This document shows, one piece after another, positions 53,355-61,467 of a stretch of DNA of 64,000 bases (positions are counted from its first letter, which is position 1; each line of letters starts with the position of its first letter). This DNA comes from Candidatus Zixiibacteriota bacterium (GTDB lineage Bacteria > RBG-13-66-14 > B26-G2 > WVWN01). The notes under the pieces were generated by a model, which worked only from the letters and a program-made list of their open reading frames with translations, ran no database searches and had not been told where the DNA came from. The position numbers and the translations under genes were made by a program. Where the stretch lies: NCBI GenBank assembly GCA_030613505.1, contig JAUWLW010000005.1, forward strand, positions 1 through 64,000, written 5' to 3'.

Positions 53355-53516
53355 TTATCCTTTCCTCGCCCGCCGCGTTAGTAATATGTGTAGAATAATC
53401 GCCGCCGAGACGGTGTCCACGGCCAGGAGTTGACAGAAGATGAGCAACTCGCTCTGCGGGTAAGGTAGTGCGATTAAGTGGACCAACCGAAATATCACGA
53501 AAAGCAACGTCGCCAT
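53355..53516 (-). CDS. 53-residue membrane protein
   Basis: ATG to TAA on the minus strand encodes MATLLFVIFRLVHLIALPYP, then QSELLIFCQLLAVDTVSAA and IILHILLTRRARKG. Two short hydrophobic segments around one Cys and a basic end give a predicted two-helix membrane protein. GCGAGG lies 7-8 nt upstream. It is the last gene of the radical SAM/SPASM group, 36 bp behind the methyltransferase stop. No family recognised; might be substrate, anchor or unrelated. Confidence 0.55.
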   Translation of the reverse strand: MATLLFVIFRLVHLIALPYPQSELLIFCQLLAVDTVSAAIILHILLTRRARKG

Positions 53517-53552
53517 AGATTACCTCGCCTTGTCATGGTTACCGTTAACTCC

Positions 53553-54320
53553 TCAACTGGTTTTTCTAGCCGCCGCGAAGAACATGGGTAAAAAGTAACA
53601 ACGCTCCCCTTTCGATATCGCCGCCCGGCGCGCCCGCGCCGCAACGCGCAGACGCTCGCCGGCCGCCGACGCCCCGACCAACCTCTCCAAAAGTTCGAAC
53701 TCCTTTTCCTCCTCCTCGGCCCAACGGGACGTGGTCCACGCCGAATTCAATACGCCGAAGCGGAAGACGTCGAAGCCGGCGCCGCTCAACAGGGCCGGAA
53801 GCTTCCGCCCGGCGGCCGGGTCGCCCCCCCGCCGCCGCACCGCCTCTACGACGTCGTCGCGGCTCGAGGCCGCAGGCGGATAGTCTATGGCGCCCTCGTA
53901 ATCCGGCTCCGCCACCGCGACGTACACGCCTCCGCTCTTCAAAACCCTCTCCGCTTCCCGCAGAAACGCCGCCGGTTCGGCAAGCCAAGTTATCACGAAC
54001 GCCCCCGCCGCGGCGTCGAAGACGCCGTCGCGGAAGGGCAACGCCGCGACGTCGCCGGCGACGAAGGCCGGGCCACTCCCCCGGGCACGCGCCGCCGCCA
54101 ACGCTTCGAGCCTCCTGTCAAACCCCACCGCCACCTTGGCCGCGCGCGCCGCCAGCTCCGCCGTTACGGCGCCGCTGCCGCAGCCCACCTCCAATATTCG
54201 CTCGAGCCGTCGGAAGCCGAGCTGTCGGTAGAGCTCGCGCCGGTGCGCCTCGTACCACGCCGCCTGGCGGACTTCCTCGTCGGGCGTAAGGTACGGGCCG
54301 GCGTCGCCTGCTATCTCCAT
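53553..54320 (-). CDS. SAM-dependent class I methyltransferase
   Basis: 255 residues from the ATG at 54320, with GAGGGGGG directly upstream, 11 bp behind the radical SAM gene; a longer frame would run inside that gene. Methyltransferase_11-type Rossmann fold: RILEVGCGSGAVTAELAARA, VGFDRRLEALAAARARGSG, FVAGDVAALPFRDGVFDAA, and FLREAERVLKSGGVYVAVAE. C-terminal part is acidic (RWAEEEEKEFELLERLVG). Substrate unknown. The position in the (Cys-Ala)n/radical SAM group suggests it may act on the same substrate protein; inference only. Confidence 0.9.
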   Translation of the reverse strand: MEIAGDAGPYLTPDEEVRQAAWYEAHRRELYRQLGFRRLERILEVGCGSGAVTAELAARAAKVAVGFDRRLEALAAARARGSGPAFVAGDVAALPFRDGVFDAAAGAFVITWLAEPAAFLREAERVLKSGGVYVAVAEPDYEGAIDYPPAASSRDDVVEAVRRRGGDPAAGRKLPALLSGAGFDVFRFGVLNSAWTTSRWAEEEEKEFELLERLVGASAAGERLRVAARARRAAISKGERCYFLPMFFAAARKTS

Positions 54321-54331
54321 CCCCCCTCGCG

Positions 54332-56014
54332 TCACGCCGCGTTGGACGCGGCGTCCGGGCAACAGAAAACCCTCTCGTACTTGACCGACAGCGGGCACCC
54401 GGCGCCGCATATTTCTAAATCCGGGCACTCCCGACATCGGGCGGGCGCGTACTCCCGGTCGCGTATCTCGCGAGCCAATTCGTTGTTGTAGATCGTATCC
54501 CAATCGTCTTCGAGTATATTCCCCAAAGGCTGGTAAAACGACTGGCAGGGTATGACGTCGCCGTTGGGCTCGACGCACATATTGTACTTGGCCGCGGTGC
54601 ACTGTTTGACGCCCAGGTCCATCGTCAGCGGGTTGAAGCGGCAGTACTGCGTCGGCGTATACCACATAAAAGTCATGTCGTCGGCGGCGCAGGCCGCGGT
54701 GAAGCGGCCGAGTATGGGCCCGAGCGCGCTCTCCGGAATGCCGACGTCGACGTCGCGCGCGCTGCCGGAGTTAATAATGCCGTTGGCCGCCACGTGCTCG
54801 ACGTCCAGCGTCGCCAAAAACGCCACCAGCTCCTCCACGTCGTCGCCGTTTTCGGTGGTGAGCGTCGTGTTGGTCAACAAGTACACCGGGCTGGCGACGG
54901 CGTTCTCGATGCCGGCGACGGTTTCGTTGAAGGCGCCGTCGGCACCCACCATCTTGTCGTGGGTCTCGGGTACGGAGGAGTGAATGGTTATTTGGACGTG
55001 GTCGAGGCCCGCCGCGGCCAGCGCGTTCATGTAGTCGGCGTCCTTCAGCTTGCGGCCGTTGGTCAACAAGCCGGTGACGACGCCCAACTCCTCGGCGTAT
55101 TCGACCAATTCGAGCAGGTCCGGGTGCTGCGTCGGCTCGCCGCCGGTGAACACCACGTGCGGAATGCCGAGCCCCCAAACCTTGGCGATGACGCGCTTGA
55201 AGTCCTCGGTGCTGAGCGTCTCGCCCGCGCGCGCGGCCTCGTTGTAGCAGTGGGCGCAGGCGTTGTCGCACCCGTACGTGAGCGCGAGGTCCATCCGGTA
55301 AGGCACGTCGACGTCGATGGTAAAGGGGTCGACCCGCTCGGCGCCCAGGTACGATATGGGACACCGCTCGTCGCCCCGCGCCATCATCTCTATCGTCTCG
55401 CGCAAACGGCGGAGGTCTTCCGCCAGCTCCTTTTTGCCCACGCGGTAGCGCTTGGCCATCGCTTTGACGATGCGGTCATCGGGCCACTCCTCGAGGATGT
55501 AGCGCGCCATCTCGGCGCCGGTCTGGTTGAGGTGCAGTATGCGGGCGGCGTTTATCATCAATATGCCGTCGCCCCCCGGGTTCAGGCGGAGGTGAAGGCG
55601 AACATGTAACTCGGCGTCGTCGCGCCGGAGGTGGTATATACCGGGCTGGAGCGGCTTTCGTTTGGCGATGAATTTTTCGTATAAATTTTCCTCGGTCCGG
55701 CGTGTAGTTTTCATAGGTAAAAATCGTTTAGGCCCAACAGCTTCCGGACTTACTACTTCGTATTTATAAGCGAGGCTATTCCATTCGCAACGGGGGCAAT
55801 CTAAATAACCGGGATTACGAATAGTAAAACCCGTTTTTACAGCTAATATAATTAAAACGATACCGATAAGTACAGGCGATAAAAAGATTCCCACTATTAA
55901 AATTACCCACGATGTAATGTTCGCCCGTTCCGAAGCAGGGACTACAACGAGGGTGGAATTACATCCTGGACAATTACTTCCTTTATTTGCCAAAATGACC
56001 TGTTTATCTTCCAT
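54332..56014 (-). CDS. Radical SAM/SPASM protein with zinc-ribbon membrane anchor and PqqD-like segment
   Basis: 560 residues from the ATG at 56014. Parts in order: split zinc ribbon with Cys15/Cys18 and Cys73/Cys76, between which a membrane hairpin (about 33-60) is inserted; a PqqD-like region (about 135-215) with ILMINAARILHLNQTGAEM; radical SAM core with C249-x3-C253-x2-C256 in ALTYGCDNACAHCYNEAA and VFTGGEPTQHPDLLELV; a SPASM-type C-terminus with CTAAKYNMCVEPNGDVIPC and CRECPDLEICGAGCPL binding extra 4Fe-4S clusters. SPASM enzymes with PqqD modify ribosomal peptides. It lies 11 bp after the gene for a protein with a (Cys-Ala)n tail, its likely substrate. Longer frame upstream is antisense to that tail. 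Confidence 0.9.
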   Translation of the reverse strand: MEDKQVILANKGSNCPGCNSTLVVVPASERANITSWVILIVGIFLSPVLIGIVLIILAVKTGFTIRNPGYLDCPRCEWNSLAYKYEVVSPEAVGPKRFLPMKTTRRTEENLYEKFIAKRKPLQPGIYHLRRDDAELHVRLHLRLNPGGDGILMINAARILHLNQTGAEMARYILEEWPDDRIVKAMAKRYRVGKKELAEDLRRLRETIEMMARGDERCPISYLGAERVDPFTIDVDVPYRMDLALTYGCDNACAHCYNEAARAGETLSTEDFKRVIAKVWGLGIPHVVFTGGEPTQHPDLLELVEYAEELGVVTGLLTNGRKLKDADYMNALAAAGLDHVQITIHSSVPETHDKMVGADGAFNETVAGIENAVASPVYLLTNTTLTTENGDDVEELVAFLATLDVEHVAANGIINSGSARDVDVGIPESALGPILGRFTAACAADDMTFMWYTPTQYCRFNPLTMDLGVKQCTAAKYNMCVEPNGDVIPCQSFYQPLGNILEDDWDTIYNNELAREIRDREYAPARCRECPDLEICGAGCPLSVKYERVFCCPDAASNAA

Positions 56015-56025
56015 AATTTTGAAGT

Positions 56026-57648
56026 TTAGCGGCCGCCGCCGGCGCAGGCGCAGGCGCACCCGGCGCAAGCGCACGCGCAAGCGCAGCTGCCGCCGCCGCC
56101 GCCGCTCCAACCGCCGGACGACCGCGCAGGCGGCGGGTTAGTTGTCTTGGTAACTTTGCCGGTGAACGATTCCACCTTCGACACCACGCCGTTCGCGATG
56201 CCCTCCACGCGCGTCACGACGGCGTTGGCGAAACTCGCGCCGGGGAGCGTGGGCATATCGAGCGAAACGCCCTTGGGCCCGGCCCCGGCCGCGGGGGCGA
56301 CGCGTCCCCACCATACGGGCCGCGGCACGTCGTACCCCACGAAGACGGTGCGGGTGTGCCCCTCGAAATCGTCGTCCAGCATCGTCCACTCCAGGCCGTT
56401 CGTAAACTCCTCGACCTTGACGTCGGGGGTGCCGGCCTCCTCCACCAACCGCCAGGCGGTCTTCACTATCTTGCGGTAGTATTCTACGGTCTCGCGGTGG
56501 GAGAAACCCTTCATCTTCTTCTCCACCGCCTTGATCAGCGACACTAACATGTCCTGGAGCTTCTTCTCGCCCAGGGCCCCATCTTTGTCGACCGCGGCGA
56601 CTAACTCTTTCTCGTACGGCCTCAGGCCGTTCTCTTTAAAAGGAAGCTTCTCGAGCTTCAGCGGTTCCTGGGAGACCATGGAAAGCGCGCCCTTCTTAAT
56701 CAAGCCGAAGAGGACCATGGTCAAAATTACGTTCAACGGCCGTTCCATCAGGATCGCGGCTTCGGGGGCGGTAAGGCCGCGCTTAATCCCCACGCCCTCG
56801 ACCTTGGCCTTGGGCGGCAGGTACTTCATGCGCCGACGCCGTCGATTGGTTACGCCGAAGACGGCGATGAGTACGAAAATAGCAATCGGGATCAGGCAGC
56901 CGCAGAATTGCACCGCAAAGCCCACGAGGCCGGCGAAGAGGTCGCCCAGCCACTGGAAGCGCGGCGGCGACCGCACCTCCGCAACCGCGTTCCGCGGGAA
57001 CGATATGCCGAAGTAATATTGCTCCGACGGCGACGCTTGCTGCCAATCCCAGACGTAATAGACGCGGCCGTCCCTAACGAACATCTGCGTCGGCTCGCCG
57101 CCCTCGTCCTCGTGCCAGCGCGTCTGCTCCCCCTTCACCCCCGCCGGGAAGACGAAGACCATCGTGAGGTGGGTCGTGCCGGTGGTGAAATCGGAGCCGA
57201 ACCAGGTGGGGCTGAAGACGGCCGACGCGTACGTCTCGTCGGCCGAGTCCTCGAAGACCATACGATAATTACGGCCGTGAACGTGGAGCGTAGCCGCGTC
57301 GCCGGATCCAATTTCGTACCCGGAGAGCGGTATCTCGACGCCGACGTCGACGTACTCCGAAGGCCTTATGGTGTACAGCGCGTGGCCGTCGATGTCGGCG
57401 GTTATGGAGTCGAGGTCGTAATCGTTCGACGGGAAACCGACGTCGACGATATCTATGGGGTCGCCGGCCGCGGTATTGCGAAAGGTTATCTTGTAGTCGA
57501 TGTCGAACGATGAATCCTGGTTGACGGCCACCGTCACTACCTCGCGCGGGACCTCGAAGTAGTAATCCTGCGCCGCGACGGGCCACGGCGCTACCGCCGC
57601 CGCCAAATATAAAACTATTGTCGCGCCACGTTTAAGACCCATGTCCAT
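56026..57648 (-). CDS. DUF2207-like membrane protein with C-terminal (Cys-Ala)n tail
   Basis: 540 residues. Signal peptide (about 1-26), an extracytoplasmic beta domain (about 27-230) with VNQDSSFDIDYKITF and FSPTWFGSDF, a membrane helix with FCGCLIPIAIFVLIAVFG (about 240-262), and a cytosolic helical part (about 265-480) with LTAPEAAILMERPLNVILTM. This is the DUF2207 layout. The last 40 residues are a Pro/Gly-rich spacer, then GGGGGSCACACACAGC and ACACAGGGR: seven Cys, alternating with Ala. Such a tail is unlike a normal fold and fits a modification target. Next gene, 11 bp on, encodes a SPASM radical SAM enzyme. Confidence 0.88.
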   Translation of the reverse strand: MDMGLKRGATIVLYLAAAVAPWPVAAQDYYFEVPREVVTVAVNQDSSFDIDYKITFRNTAAGDPIDIVDVGFPSNDYDLDSITADIDGHALYTIRPSEYVDVGVEIPLSGYEIGSGDAATLHVHGRNYRMVFEDSADETYASAVFSPTWFGSDFTTGTTHLTMVFVFPAGVKGEQTRWHEDEGGEPTQMFVRDGRVYYVWDWQQASPSEQYYFGISFPRNAVAEVRSPPRFQWLGDLFAGLVGFAVQFCGCLIPIAIFVLIAVFGVTNRRRRRMKYLPPKAKVEGVGIKRGLTAPEAAILMERPLNVILTMVLFGLIKKGALSMVSQEPLKLEKLPFKENGLRPYEKELVAAVDKDGALGEKKLQDMLVSLIKAVEKKMKGFSHRETVEYYRKIVKTAWRLVEEAGTPDVKVEEFTNGLEWTMLDDDFEGHTRTVFVGYDVPRPVWWGRVAPAAGAGPKGVSLDMPTLPGASFANAVVTRVEGIANGVVSKVESFTGKVTKTTNPPPARSSGGWSGGGGGSCACACACAGCACACAGGGR

Positions 57649-57671
57649 TTACCGCGTACGGCGAGTGTGAT

Positions 57672-58076
57672 TTACCACTTCGGCTCTTCTTCGATTTCGT
57701 ACGACGTCCCGCAATAAGGGCAGGTTACCAACACGGCCCCGGCCTTGACTTCGATATTGTCTTTCGCCAGCGTGGCCCCGCAGGATTGGCACTTCAACCG
57801 CTCGAGCGACAGGTCCCCCGTTAAATCTATTTGCTGGACGATGGTCTGCGGTTTCTCGACCCGGTACTTCTTGTAGGAGCGGTACATCAGCACGCCGGCG
57901 CCGGCTATGAGCAACAGGCCGATGACGTTAAGGCATACTCCCACGCCCAACCGGCTGCCGCCCTGCTCGCCGGCCTCGGGGGCGGTGGAGGCCATTATCC
58001 ACAGAACGCCGAAGAAGATAACTACCAGCGCCAAAACTACCATCGGTACGCCGAATATGCAGCCGCTCAATTTCAT
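57672..58076 (-). CDS. Small membrane protein with zinc-ribbon tail
   Basis: 134 residues from the ATG at 58076 (a TTG at 58082 adds two). Two membrane helices (about 7-28 and 49-65), then a cytosolic part ending in a zinc ribbon with CQSC (about 96-99) and CPYC (about 119-122): LSLERLKCQSCGATLAK and VLVTCPYCGTSYEIEEE. It heads the minus-strand group with the DUF2207-like protein 23 bp downstream. The ribbon resembles that of the radical SAM protein at 54332. Role unknown. Confidence 0.75.
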   Translation of the reverse strand: MKLSGCIFGVPMVVLALVVIFFGVLWIMASTAPEAGEQGGSRLGVGVCLNVIGLLLIAGAGVLMYRSYKKYRVEKPQTIVQQIDLTGDLSLERLKCQSCGATLAKDNIEVKAGAVLVTCPYCGTSYEIEEEPKW

Positions 58077-58178
58077 CGTCAAACGCCGCCGTATTTATGA
58101 CCTGAAATACGCTTATTATATAATAATATAGTATCTAAATTTCGATTGCAAGTATAATTCGCACCCGCGAAGTCTAGA

Positions 58179-58202
58179 TAAAAACCCCCGCGGCTGCGGG
58201 GG
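58179..58202 (-). terminator. Rho-independent terminator of the acidic protein gene
   Basis: Stem CCCCCGC/GCGGGGG, loop of 4, and GTTTTTAT on the minus strand, 27 bp behind the stop at 58229. Confidence 0.85.
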
Positions 58203-58228
58203 CTTATCTTCGGATTTAAAAGAGGGGC

Positions 58229-59176
58229 TTACCTGTTTTGATAGCGGTCGATTATCGACTTGAAGAGGTCGATCGTGGCGGCGAGGGTGATATTACGCCT
58301 CTCAATGCGGACTTTGTTGCCCAAGACGCCGATTTCGATAAATATCTCGGCTTCCTCTTCCGCCACCGGTTCCTCCGCCGCCAGAGGCGCAGGTACCGCT
58401 TCGGCCGCCACGCCGACCGGGACCTCCTCGGGCCGCGGCGGCATAGGCGGCGCCGCGGGCGGCACCTCGCGTAACTCTTCCTCTATCGTCACTTTGATCG
58501 CCTCGGCCTCCTCCTCCCTCAAAGTAGGCTCGCTTACAACGGCCGGTTCGGCCGCGGCGACCACTTCCTCCTCGAGAAGCGGTTCCACCAGTCCCTCGAG
58601 CGGGACTTCGGCGCCGGGTCCAACTTCTATCTCGAGGCCGGTGGTGGGAACTGCTTCAGCCGGAACCTCTTCCTCCGCCGGCGGCGCTTCCGCCTCCACG
58701 GCGGGCACTTCGGCAGTATCCCAAGGTTGAGGCGCTATTACTTCGCCCACGCCCTCCAGGTCGAGTTCCGTCAATTCCAAACCGGCGAGCGCTTCTTCGG
58801 CCGGCTCCTCGACGGGCGGCGGCTCAGGCCCCGGGGGCTCGAGGAAGGCCGCGGCTTCGGCCCCAGGCGCGAATTCGGACGGCATCTCGGGCGGCGCTAT
58901 AGGCGGCACCTCGGGCGGCTCCGGGACCGCCTCCGCCCTCTCCTCGTCCAAAGGAATAGCCGACGGCTCGGGCGGCGCGGGGAAAGAGCTCAAATCGAAA
59001 TCGCCCTCCGGCGCCTCGATAGCTTCCCGCCCGGGGACGAACGATTCGTCGACTTCCTCGAGCGGAGTCTCGAACTTATCGAACTCCCCGCTGGCGATCC
59101 TCTCTTTCAGCCGCCGCGCGCGCTCCTCGTTCCGCCTCTTTATAGCCTCGATGGGATCTTCTATTTCCTCGGCCAT
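58229..59176 (-). CDS. Acidic Glu/Pro/Ala-rich protein with helical ends
   Basis: 315 residues from the ATG at 59176, with AAAGGAG 11-12 nt upstream. Residues 1-40 are charged helix (DPIEAIKRRNEERARRLKER); 60-270 are Glu/Pro/Ala/Val low complexity with short repeats such as PPEVPPIAPPEMP; the last 45 residues (EIFIEIGVLGNKVRIERRNI, IDLFKSIIDRYQNR) look folded. No family recognised. The middle is probably disordered, spacing two binding ends. Confidence 0.7.
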   Translation of the reverse strand: MAEEIEDPIEAIKRRNEERARRLKERIASGEFDKFETPLEEVDESFVPGREAIEAPEGDFDLSSFPAPPEPSAIPLDEERAEAVPEPPEVPPIAPPEMPSEFAPGAEAAAFLEPPGPEPPPVEEPAEEALAGLELTELDLEGVGEVIAPQPWDTAEVPAVEAEAPPAEEEVPAEAVPTTGLEIEVGPGAEVPLEGLVEPLLEEEVVAAAEPAVVSEPTLREEEAEAIKVTIEEELREVPPAAPPMPPRPEEVPVGVAAEAVPAPLAAEEPVAEEEAEIFIEIGVLGNKVRIERRNITLAATIDLFKSIIDRYQNR

Positions 59177-59370
59177 GGAACCTACTCCTTTCAAGCCGCT
59201 TTTTATCCGAATTCAAAGCTATTTTAATAACAATACGTTATCGTTGTCAAGGTTTTTTTGGCCGCGTCGATACGCAACGGCCGGCGAACCTCGGCTCCCG
59301 AGACGCGAGTCCGTCGCGATATGACGCCGGCGCCGGCGTAACGCGAACCCTTTCTCCATACCTAAAAACA

Positions 59371-59398
59371 AAAAGCGACCCCGCAAGGGGTCGCTTTT
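59371..59398. terminator. Rho-independent terminator, both directions
   Basis: Stem AGCGACCCC/GGGGTCGCT with loop GCAA. T-runs lie on both sides. It serves the minus-strand gene ending at 59414. Confidence 0.9.
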
Positions 59399-59413
59399 TC
59401 AATCCGAACCGAA

Positions 59414-60031
59414 CTAGAAATAGTACCCGAAACCAACCAATATGTCCACATATTGGCTGCGATGCGCGGCCCGGACCTCGGGGGAGTGACCGTTAAGATC
59501 TACCGCGGCAACAGGCTCGTCAAACAATACCGTATACCGGGGCCCGGCCTCAAACGCCCAGCCGCCTAACCTATACTCTATGCCGGCGTTAACGTACACG
59601 CCGGGCGCGACGTCCTTTTCCGTCTCAGGGGTGAACGGCGAATCCCAAACTTCGACCGCCAATACGCCGCCGCCGCCTACGAACGGTTTAACAGGCCCGA
59701 AACGCCGTTCGAAATCCCAGCCGTAAGTCACCGATATAACGGCCGTATCTTTGGATAACGCGTAGATCGCCCATGTGTAACCGGGATTTCGCGTAACCAA
59801 GTAATAACTATAGCCGAAACCGATCGCTTGCCTGAAGCCGGCCACCGCGGGAATGGACAACCTGGCTTTAAACGCTCCGGCGCCTACCCCCGCATCCATC
59901 ACGTCTTTATCAACCGCTTTCCCGGGAGCGAAAAACGCGGCGACGCCCAAACCCGACGCCAGGGCGGAGCCGGAGAGTAGTAAGGTAATCGCCGCGCCGA
60001 TAACGAGCCGTAACGCTTTGCGCGTGCACAT
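59414..60031 (-). CDS. Predicted outer-membrane beta-barrel protein
   Basis: 205 residues, AAGGAGG 10-11 nt before the ATG. Signal peptide about 1-25 (LVIGAAITLLLSGSALA). Alternating strands with Tyr, Phe and Gly: QAIGFGYSYYLVTRNPGYTW, VISVTYGWDFERRFGPV, FVGGGGVLAVEVW, AGIEYRLGGWAFEAGPRYTV, and the end VDILVGFGYYF. OmpW/outer membrane protein beta-barrel pattern. No family name assigned. Monocistronic. Confidence 0.78.
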   Translation of the reverse strand: MCTRKALRLVIGAAITLLLSGSALASGLGVAAFFAPGKAVDKDVMDAGVGAGAFKARLSIPAVAGFRQAIGFGYSYYLVTRNPGYTWAIYALSKDTAVISVTYGWDFERRFGPVKPFVGGGGVLAVEVWDSPFTPETEKDVAPGVYVNAGIEYRLGGWAFEAGPRYTVLFDEPVAAVDLNGHSPEVRAAHRSQYVDILVGFGYYF

Positions 60032-60185
60032 AGTTTTCGTACCTCCTTAACCCTATCGACAACCGTCGACGTTACGCGAAGCTGAATAATTAATCTCTTC
60101 AACCTACCCGGGAAACCTCGCCGGGGAGGCCGTCATTACTACGCCGATATTATATCATATCTCAACCGTGTTTTGTCGGACCGTA

Positions 60186-60295
60186 TTCGTAGGGCCGTAC
60201 CTTCAGGTGCGGCCGCCCCCTTGACAAGGGGCTTAAGCCCCTTGTCCAACGACGTTGAAAAAAGGTGGGCCGACCTAAAGGTCGTCCCCTACGAA
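60186..60295. mobile_element. MITE-like inverted-repeat element, copy 1
   Basis: 110 bp beginning TTCGTAGGGCCGTACCTT and ending AAGGTCGTCCCCTACGAA; the ends are imperfect inverted repeats of about 25 bp. In the middle is a perfect 24-bp palindrome (60223-60246, arms GACAAGGGGCTT). No coding capacity. Resembles the non-autonomous GTAGGGGCGACCTTTAGG-type repeats spread through many bacterial genomes. Confidence 0.7.
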
Positions 60296-60337
60296 AGCAC
60301 CCTATCCCCTGTTTCGCTTTCCGACGTTAAAAGGGTA

Positions 60338-60385
60338 TCAGACTTCCACCGTTTTATGCCGCGCCGAGTGGCAGTTGGTTTTGAC
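60338..60385 (-). pseudogene. Duplicate of the last 15 codons of the fumarase gene
   Basis: Minus strand reads VKTNCHSARHKTVEV and stop, against VNINCHSARHKTVEV at the true gene end. Codon differences in the last five codons (AAG/AAA, GTC/GTG, GAG/GAA) are all synonymous. There is no start or upstream coding part. Confidence 0.75.
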
Positions 60386-60390
60386 CGTAT

Positions 60391-60503
60391 TTCGTAGGGC
60401 CGTACCTTTAGGTGCGGCCACCAATACAATATAATATGTCCGGACGCTTCTAGGGACCGCCGTGTAAATACGGTGGGCCGACCTAAAGGTCGTCCCCTAC
60501 GAA
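60391..60503. mobile_element. MITE-like inverted-repeat element, copy 2
   Basis: 113 bp with the same ends as copy 1 (TTCGTAGGGCCGTACCTTTA and the inverse at 60475-60503). The central part differs and lacks the 24-bp palindrome. Confidence 0.7.
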
Positions 60504-60551
60504 AGCACCCTATCCCCCGTTTCGCTTCCGCCTTCCGAGGTTAAAAGGGTA

Positions 60552-61394
60552 TCAGACCTCGACCGTCTTATGCCGCGCCGAGTGGCAGTTGATGTTGACG
60601 GCGCACGGGAAGGAGGCGATGTGGCGACCGAAGGACTCGACGTGGACCGCCAGCGCCGTCGTCGAGCCGCCGTAGCCCATCGGCCCGATGCCGAGCTTGT
60701 TGACGCGCTCCAGGAGTTCCTTCTCGAGCTCCGCGTTCCAGGGGTCCTCCGCCGGCCGGCCCAGCGGCCTGAAGAGCGCCTTCTTCGCCAGGAACGCGCA
60801 GTGTTCGAACGTCCCGCCGATGCCGACGCCGACGACGATGGGCGGGCACGGGTTGGGCCCCGCCTCGCGCACCGCCTCCACGACGAAGTCGATTATGCCG
60901 TCGCGGCCGTCCGCGGGCTTCATCATCTTGATGCGGCTCATGTTCTCGGAACCGCCGCCCTTGGGGGCGAGGTGGATGACGAGCTCGTCGCCCTTCGTCG
61001 AGATTATGTGGATTATGGAGGGCGTGTTGTCGCCGGTATTCTTGCCGACGACGGGGTGGACGACGATGGACTTGCGGAGGTAGCCCTCGTCGTACCCGCG
61101 GCGCGTACCCTCGTCGATGGCGTCGCGCAGCGAGCCGCCCGTAACGTGGACGTCGTTGCCGAGCTCTACGACGTAGACGGCGAAGCCGCAATCCTGGCAC
61201 AGCGGGTACTCTCCCTGGGCCGCTATTTCGGCGTTCTCCAAAAGCGACGACAGGATCTGCTTTCCTACCGGCGACTCCTCCTTCTCGCGGGAATCCTTGA
61301 GCGCCTGGACCGTATCGGCGGGCAGATTATACCCGGCGTCGATGCACAAATCTTTGACCTTCTCGGCGATCTTGTCAACGGTAATCTCGCGCAT
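60552..61394 (-). CDS. Fumarate hydratase class I, alpha (N-terminal) subunit
   Basis: 280 residues, AAGGGGA upstream of the ATG. Iron-sulfur hydratase subunit with the three cluster cysteines in YPLCQDCGFAVYV (one of the pair), GGTFEHCAFLAKKAL and NINCHSARH, plus GKNTGDNTPSIIHI, KGGGSENMSRIKM and GPMGYGGSTTALAV. Such enzymes interconvert fumarate and malate or act on tartrate. In two-subunit forms the beta subunit gene usually follows; here a repeat region follows instead, so beta must be elsewhere. Confidence 0.93.
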   Translation of the reverse strand: MREITVDKIAEKVKDLCIDAGYNLPADTVQALKDSREKEESPVGKQILSSLLENAEIAAQGEYPLCQDCGFAVYVVELGNDVHVTGGSLRDAIDEGTRRGYDEGYLRKSIVVHPVVGKNTGDNTPSIIHIISTKGDELVIHLAPKGGGSENMSRIKMMKPADGRDGIIDFVVEAVREAGPNPCPPIVVGVGIGGTFEHCAFLAKKALFRPLGRPAEDPWNAELEKELLERVNKLGIGPMGYGGSTTALAVHVESFGRHIASFPCAVNINCHSARHKTVEV

Positions 61395-61467
61395 ATCGTC
61401 CCCTTCGGCACCGTACCGGCCCGCTCGCGGCCGCGGCCGGCGTCGTTACGCTTGCGGTTACCCTCTT

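Larger units (their letters stand above)
60181..60599 (-). repeat. Tandem segmental duplication reaching into the fumarase gene
   Basis: Two copies of about 205 bp lie head to tail: 60181-60385 and 60385-60599. Each has an inverted-repeat element, the string AAAGCACCCTATCCCC and the final part of a fumarase reading frame. The second copy is the true gene end. The remaining 60032-60180 holds no gene I can support. Confidence 0.85.

Noticed and set aside
56015-56110. Arg-rich N-terminal extension of the radical SAM gene
   Set aside because: It lies in the same DNA as the (Cys-Ala)n tail of the upstream gene in another frame; the GCA/GCG repeats produce Arg/Leu runs by chance. The ATG at 56014 fits the gap.
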